Assembly: GCF_036250695.1 (NCBI RefSeq)
Contig: NZ_CP109427.1
Coordinates: forward strand, 6,510,001-6,574,000
Direction of reading: 5' to 3'
DNA: 64,000 bases
DNA from: Streptomyces sp. NBC_01497
GTDB taxonomy: Bacteria > Actinomycetota > Actinomycetes > Streptomycetales > Streptomycetaceae
The notes beneath the pieces were generated by a model. The model was given only the letters and a program-made list of their open reading frames with translations. It did not search any database and was not told the DNA's origin. The position numbers and the translations under genes were made by a program. This document shows, piece by piece, positions 59,601 to 64,000 of this stretch. The first letter of the stretch is position 1, and every line of letters starts with the position of its first letter.

Positions 59601-59693
59601 GCGCGGGGTTTCACCGTGCTGAGGCCCCGGCTGCTGCCCCCGGGCGACGGTGGGCTCGCTCTCGGCCAGCTCCTGATCGCGGCGTCGGCCTGA
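56643..59693 (+). CDS. hypF: HypC-HypF fusion: hydrogenase maturation chaperone plus carbamoyltransferase
   Basis: 1016 aa in one open frame from GTG 56643 (GGAGG about 10 bases upstream). Residues 1-75 form a complete HypC (MCLGIPGRVVEIVDGYAG, then GDWVLLHMGFALEVID) with the essential Cys2. Residues 76-250 are a Pro/Ala/Gly/Glu linker. From 252 a complete HypF follows: acylphosphatase RGVVQGVGFRPFVYV, two zinc fingers (Cys359/362/381/384 and Cys409/412/431/434), a YrdC-like domain (VKGLGGYHLACDARDAGAV), and a Kae1-like domain with HHHAHIASVMGEHG. HypF makes the cyanide precursor from carbamoyl phosphate. A separate start at the GTG near 57394 is possible but has no ribosome binding site. Confidence 0.85.
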   Translation: MCLGIPGRVVEIVDGYAGQLALVDVEGARRRVNIGMLDAPPACGDWVLLHMGFALEVIDGTKAAEALSGLEMMGRGRTAETEPGTGAGPEDGPEDGPGPATGPGARSGAEPGGRPAPGSGPTPGREDPHRGAPRAPVRSSVALADGGGAGAAPAPAADAATVPEAAHAPGAVALVAARPVPDVASAPVADAASVCVTETVTEAACPPVPRTAPAPAPAPVTVEAGSPAAAGAGALRSGCGAEPGPCDAPPGVRVRRRFEVRGVVQGVGFRPFVYVTADALALSGSVANTGSGVVADVEGEAAAVAEFGQRLRTGAPPLALVESVTESARPPRGTSGFTIEESGPAGRARTLVSPDIATCADCLAELADPGDRRYRHPFVTCTHCGPRYTIVTGTPYDRATTTMAGFAMCAECRTEYEDPRDRRFHAQPIACHACGPRLELVRADGAFAVRDDDALRTARRLLAQGAIVAVKGLGGYHLACDARDAGAVAELRRRKRRGGKPFAVMVKNLDVAREFALVSEDETQLLAGPRRPIVLLPRRAGGLPDAVAPGAPDLGLMLPYTPLHVLLFGLDGDPGGPDALVMTSGNLSGEPIVTDDVRALSVLAPLADAWLRHDRPIRVPCDDSVSRFVAGAELPLRRARGYAPLPLALPFDVPPLLAAGADLKNTCALGEGGYAWVSQHIGDMDDLATLDALTATEAHLELLTGTAPRALVADLHPDYRSGGWAREHARGRPLRTAQHHHAHIASVMGEHGLGPDDEVIGFAFDGTGYGTDGAVWGGEVLLGGYRSVRRAAHLAYVPLAGGDASVRRPYRMALAHLHAAGLGWDAALPPVAACPPREQELLRRQLETGFGCVPTSSMGRLFDAVAALAGVRQEIAYEAEAAVALEGLARAGGTDAPGAYAFTVRPAPDGGPDLADAAPVIRAVASDVRAGVRPEAVAARFHAAVAHLVVDLAVALRERTGVGTVALGGGVFANAVLLQAAQHDLTARGFTVLRPRLLPPGDGGLALGQLLIAASA

Positions 59694-59777
59694 CGCCGCC
59701 CGGCCGTGTCTTCGCGCGCTGCGGCGTGCCGTCATCCATCCGGTTGTCCCACGAGAGACAGAAAAGGAATAAGGACC

Positions 59778-60175
59778 ATGTGTCTGGCAGTTCCGGGGCG
59801 TGTGCTCAGCACCGCCGAATCCGAAGGCGCCTTGATGGCCGAGGTGGATTTCGGGGGAGTGCGCAAGGAAGTGTGCCTCCAGTACATCCCTGATGTGACG
59901 GTGGGCGAGTACGTCATCGTCCACGTCGGGTTCGCGATCCAACGGCTCGACGAGCGCTCGGCGCTGGAGACGCTCGCGAACTTCGACCGGCTCGGGATCC
60001 TGGAGGAGGAGTTCGGCGACGGCTTCGAACTCGCCGCGCGGCAGGCGGGCGGCGACCCGGCCACCGCCGGGGACCGGGCGACCGCGGGGAACCCGGCGCC
60101 GGCTGGAGCGCCCGCCCACGGCGGGGGCGCAGGACCGACCGCACACCCGTCCACGACCCCCGAAGAGGCCGCCCG

Positions 60176-60179
<4 letters not shown>
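59778..60179 (+). CDS. hypC: HypC hydrogenase maturation chaperone (second copy)
   Basis: 133 aa. Residues 1-78 form HypC with [20 protein letters not shown] (essential Cys2), [20 protein letters not shown] and [17 protein letters not shown]. The remaining 45 residues are a Gly/Ala/Thr/Pro tail with [19 protein letters not shown] repeats. HypC binds HypD and the large subunit and carries the Fe(CN)2CO unit. AAGGA lies 5 bases before the ATG. The stop overlaps the hypD start (ATGA). A second HypC domain is fused to HypF just upstream, so the locus has two. Confidence 0.93.
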
Positions 60180-61275
<1,096 letters not shown>

Positions 61276-61279
<4 letters not shown>

Positions 61280-62445
61280 CCGGGACGACCAGCACCTCCA
61301 CCGGTGCGACCTCCACCGGCACCACCCCCGCCACCGCCACCGGTGCGCGTGGTGTGCCAGCCGCCCCCGCCCCCGGTCCCGTCGCGGTCCCCGACCTCGA
61401 CTTCGAGGGCTGGACCTGCCCCGCGCCGCTGCGCGACACCCCGGCGGTCGTCATGGGACACGGCGGCGGCGGAGCCATGTCCGGCGAACTCGTCGACCAC
61501 CTCTTCCTGCCCGCCTACGGCGCGGCGGCGGCGGCGGAGCTGGGCGACTCGGCGGTCCTGACCGTGGGCGACGGCACCCGGCTCGCCTTCTCCACCGACT
61601 CCTACGTGGTCAGGCCGATGTTCTTCCCCGGCGGCTCGATCGGCGACCTCGCCGTGAACGGGACCGTCAACGACCTGGCCATGTCGGGCGCTTCACCCCT
61701 GTTCCTGTCGACGGCGTACATCCTCCAGGAGGGCACCGCGCTCGCCGACCTCGACCGCATCGCGCGGGCGGTGGGCGCGGCGGCGCGGGCCGCCGGGGTG
61801 CGGCTCGTGACCGGGGATACCAAGGTCGTCGAGCGCGCGAGCGGCGACGGGGTGTACATCAACACCTCCGGCATCGGTGTGATCCCGGACGGGGTCGACA
61901 TCGGCCCCCGGCGCGCACGTCCCGGCGACGCCGTCCTCGTCAGCGGCGACATCGGGGCGCACGGCGTGGCGGTGCTCAGCCGCCGCGAGGGCCTGGAGTT
62001 CGCCTCCACCGTGGAGAGCGACACGGCGGCCCTGCACGGCCTGGTCGCCGACATGATCGCGACCGGCGCCGACCTCCATGTGCTGCGGGACCCGACCCGC
62101 GGTGGTGTCTCCGCCTCGCTCAACGAGATCGCCCGGGCCTCGGGCGTCGGGGTCGAGCTGGTGGAGCGGGACCTGCCGGTCCCCGAGACGGTCCGCGACG
62201 CGTGCAGCCTGCTCGGTCTCGACCCGCTGCAGGTCGCCAACGAGGGCAAGCTGCTGGCGATCGTCCCCGCTCAGGCGGCGGACCGGGTGCTGGAGGCGAT
62301 GCGGGCGCACCCGCTCGGCCGTTCGGCGTGCCGGATCGGCACCTGCCTGGCGGACCACCCCGGCATGGTCGTGGCCAGGACCGGCCTCGGGGGCACCCGG
62401 GTGGTCCCGCAGCCCATCGGCGAGCAGCTGCCGAGGATCTGCTGA
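61276..62445 (+). CDS. hypE: Hydrogenase maturation protein HypE
   Basis: 389 aa from a GTG overlapping hypD. The first 35 residues are a Thr/Ser/Ala/Gly-rich leader ([20 protein letters not shown]). The HypE body follows with [40 protein letters not shown] (ATP site) and [20 protein letters not shown]. The body ends [11 protein letters not shown] with the C-terminal Cys that carries the thiocyanate. HypE dehydrates the carbamoyl group received from HypF. The leader is absent in most homologues and may be disordered. Confidence 0.95.
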
Positions 62446-62446
62446 G

Positions 62447-63166
62447 GTGAGCGCCGAGGGAGCGGTGCTGTTCGCGCGCTACGCCTACCCGCCCAACGAG
62501 CTGGGCTACTGCGGTCCCGCCGACGCGTCCGCCCTCCTGCGGACCGAGGCCACCGACGGTATCGAGAGCCGCGCCCGGGAGTTCGAGGGCGCCTGGTGCT
62601 ATCTGGAGTTCCTCGCGGAGAGCGCGGGTGTCGCCGACCCGCTGGACCCGTACGTCGTCGAGGCGTACTGGATCGGCAACGAACTGCTGGAGCGGGCCGA
62701 CCCCGGGGCCCTGCTGGAGCGGATGCGGGACCGCTTCCGCGGCCAGCTCGGCGGCACCTGGCGCGAGGCGGGGGCCGGCGCGCGCGCCCACCACAGCTTC
62801 CAGGTGTTCGACGTGTATCCGTGGGCCGGCCTGCTGGCCACGGCCGGCAGGGCGACCGCGCTGAACGTGCTCGACCAGTGCCGCATCCGTACGGGTGTGG
62901 TGGTGGACGTCGACGGTGAGAGCGCCGTCGTCACGTCGCGGCCCCTGTTGTGGGACGCGGCGCGCGGGGTGCTGGCGCCGGGTGCGCCCCGGCGCCAGGC
63001 GGCCCGCTGGTCGACCGGCGGCAGGTCGCTCGTCGGCCGCGTGGCGCCGGGCGACCTGGTGGCGCTGCACTGGGACTGGATCTGCGACGTCATCACCGAG
63101 GGGCAGCGCGAATGGATCGAGCGCCTTGAGGAGCGCCGCCGCCCGCTCGCGGCGCCGGCGGCGTAG
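62447..63166 (+). CDS. DUF6390-type hydrogenase-associated protein
   Basis: 239 aa from a GTG two bases after the hypE stop. The fold is helical: LFARYAYPPNELGYCGPADA, EFEGAWCYLEFLAESAGVAD, DPYVVEAYWIGNELLERADP, then HHSFQVFDVYPWAGLLATAG and a beta-like end with HWDWICDVITEGQREWIERL. I recall this as DUF6390, confined to actinobacterial hydrogenase operons. It is the last gene of the cluster, so it may be an assembly or stability factor. No Cys metal site or membrane helix is clear. Confidence 0.72.
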   Translation: MSAEGAVLFARYAYPPNELGYCGPADASALLRTEATDGIESRAREFEGAWCYLEFLAESAGVADPLDPYVVEAYWIGNELLERADPGALLERMRDRFRGQLGGTWREAGAGARAHHSFQVFDVYPWAGLLATAGRATALNVLDQCRIRTGVVVDVDGESAVVTSRPLLWDAARGVLAPGAPRRQAARWSTGGRSLVGRVAPGDLVALHWDWICDVITEGQREWIERLEERRRPLAAPAA

Positions 63167-63344
63167 CGGCCCCTTGCTCCGGGGCGCGTCGCGGGCGTCA
63201 TGGTGCGCGGGGCAGGGCCCGGTACGGGCCTCACGCGCGCGGATGCGGTACGGGCCGGCGGTGCCGGTCCGTACCCGCCTCCGCGTCCGTATCCACGTCG
63301 CGCCCGCGGGCCGGCGCCGGCCGGTGACGCCCCCCGCGCGGGCC

Positions 63345-63809
63345 TCAGAAGTAGTAGCGGGAGACCGACTCGGCCACGCAGACCGGCTTGTCGCCGCCCT
63401 CGCGTTCGACGGTGACGCGCGCCGTCACCTGCACCGCGCCGCCGCCGACCTCCTTGACGTCCGTCAGCGCGCCCGTGGCCCGCAGCCGGGAGCCGACGGG
63501 GACCGGGGACGGGAAGCGGACCTTCTCGGTGCCGTAGTTGATCCCCATCTTCACGTTCCGCACGCTCAGCACCTGCGGCAGGAGCATCGGCAGCAGGGAC
63601 AGGGTCAGGTAGCCGTGCGCGATCGTGGTCCCGAACGGGCCGGCCGCCGCCTTCTCGGGGTCCACGTGGATCCACTGGTGGTCGCCGGTGGCGTCGGCGA
63701 ACAGGTCGATCCGCTTCTGGTCGATCTCCACCCACTCGCTGTACCCGAGCTGCTCGCCGATCCCGGCGTGCAGTTCCTCGGCGGAGGTGAAGGTCTTCGG
63801 CTCGGTCAT
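63345..63809 (-). CDS. MaoC-family (R)-hydratase / acyl dehydratase
   Basis: 154 aa. The hot-dog fold hydratase motif is seen as DLFADATGDHQWIHVDPEKA with the catalytic Asp and His, then GPFGTTIAHGYLTLSLLPML. The end is VQVTARVTVEREGGDKPVCV. It hydrates trans-2-enoyl-CoA to (R)-3-hydroxyacyl-CoA. The ATG at 63809 has GGGAG about 8 bases upstream; the longer frame to 63920 would cover a palindrome and is rejected. Two possible regulatory words stand upstream (63830-63841 and 63879-63891). Confidence 0.9.
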   Translation of the reverse strand: MTEPKTFTSAEELHAGIGEQLGYSEWVEIDQKRIDLFADATGDHQWIHVDPEKAAAGPFGTTIAHGYLTLSLLPMLLPQVLSVRNVKMGINYGTEKVRFPSPVPVGSRLRATGALTDVKEVGGGAVQVTARVTVEREGGDKPVCVAESVSRYYF

Positions 63810-63829
63810 TCCCCGGCTCCCTGTCGTCG

Positions 63830-63841
63830 TACCGATCGGTA
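63830..63841. promoter_or_regulatory. Perfect 12-bp palindrome before the MaoC gene
   Basis: TACCGATCGGTA is its own reverse complement and lies 20 bases before the start of the dehydratase gene. The ACCG-N2-CGGT type is common among operators of TetR-family regulators. Confidence 0.5.
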
Positions 63842-63878
63842 TGTGCGGGGCGAGTCGACGCCCCGACCGGCGCTGTCC

Positions 63879-63891
63879 AAGCGCTTGCTCA
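63879..63891. promoter_or_regulatory. AAGCGCTTGCTCA word shared with the TetR gene at 46801
   Basis: The 13 bases are identical to 46724-46736. The core CAAGCGCTTG (63878-63887) is a perfect 10-bp palindrome here. Its distance to the dehydratase start is 69 bases, to be compared with 64 bases for the other copy. Confidence 0.5.
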
Positions 63892-64000
63892 GGATGGTCG
63901 GGGCGCCGCTCTCCTGTCAACGAGGCCGCCGTGCCCGGGCACCCGCACCCGTAGGCTCCCGGGGGTCCTCCGCGTTCCCCAGGTCCACGTCCCCGCCGTC

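Noticed and set aside
57394..59693. Independent hypF start at an internal GTG
   Set aside because: It would give a normal HypF length, but no Shine-Dalgarno sequence precedes it and the frame with HypC is continuous. Kept as an alternative, not as the call.
56961..60146. 1061-codon minus-strand frame opposite hypF and hypC
   Set aside because: It covers two clear genes of the plus strand, has low-complexity translation and no plausible start signal.

Overview
The window looks like a chromosomal segment of a Streptomyces species. It is very GC-rich, GTG starts are common, stop and start codons overlap in many operons, and the gene content is typical of that genus (sflA, streptogrisin-type protease, dnaE2 with a Y-family partner, Cys-rich DUF5685 protein). 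No rRNA, tRNA, insertion sequence, prophage or CRISPR array was seen.

Left part (1-16.9 kb). The 3' part of rluB is followed by a tight NAD operon: pnuC (nicotinamide riboside uptake), nadR (NMN adenylyltransferase/ribosylnicotinamide kinase), an NrtR-type Nudix repressor and an ADP-ribosylglycohydrolase. A perfect 25-bp palindrome lies over the -10 box and abuts the pnuC ribosome binding site. Behind it are two nucleotidyltransferase genes, decayed and joined tail to tail. Then come aroH-tyrA-cmk-plsC-der (aromatic amino acid, nucleotide, lipid and ribosome assembly), several lineage-specific hypotheticals, a PAP2 phosphatase, an acyl-CoA dehydrogenase and the SepF-like gene sflA.

Middle part (17-47.5 kb). 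A protein with an extreme Cys-rich tail, a secreted S1 protease and a secreted lamin-tail protein are followed by an SOS-type mutagenesis pair (dnaE2 plus a catalytically degenerate Y-family polymerase) behind a near-consensus LexA box. Next are acetyltransferases, a methyltransferase-Nudix fusion, an AAA ATPase, a two-glycosyltransferase/deacetylase operon, a secreted SGNH esterase, a stand-alone type ISP restriction C-terminal domain, the homogentisate dioxygenase-GntR operon and an aldehyde/alcohol dehydrogenase pair. A TetR gene is divergent from a second acyl-CoA dehydrogenase. Three matching 19-bp inverted repeats link this TetR to both acyl-CoA dehydrogenases and to the aldehyde dehydrogenase operon.

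Right part (47.5-63.2 kb). This is a complete group 1h-type (high-affinity, atmospheric H2) [NiFe]-hydrogenase locus. hypBA is divergent from hhyS-hhyL. After hhyL there is a chain of four-base overlaps: a NifU/Rieske-like electron-transfer protein, a Cys-containing DUF5947-type protein, a DUF6084-type protein, a 502-aa unknown, a 39-aa membrane peptide and the large-subunit protease. Then come a HypC-HypF fusion with a 175-residue disordered linker, a second HypC, HypD, HypE and a DUF6390-type protein. The uncharacterised proteins of this chain are the most likely place for undescribed biology: they probably connect a soluble hydrogenase to the respiratory chain. A MaoC-type dehydratase closes the window.

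Gene names rest on motif recognition by eye; no database search was possible.
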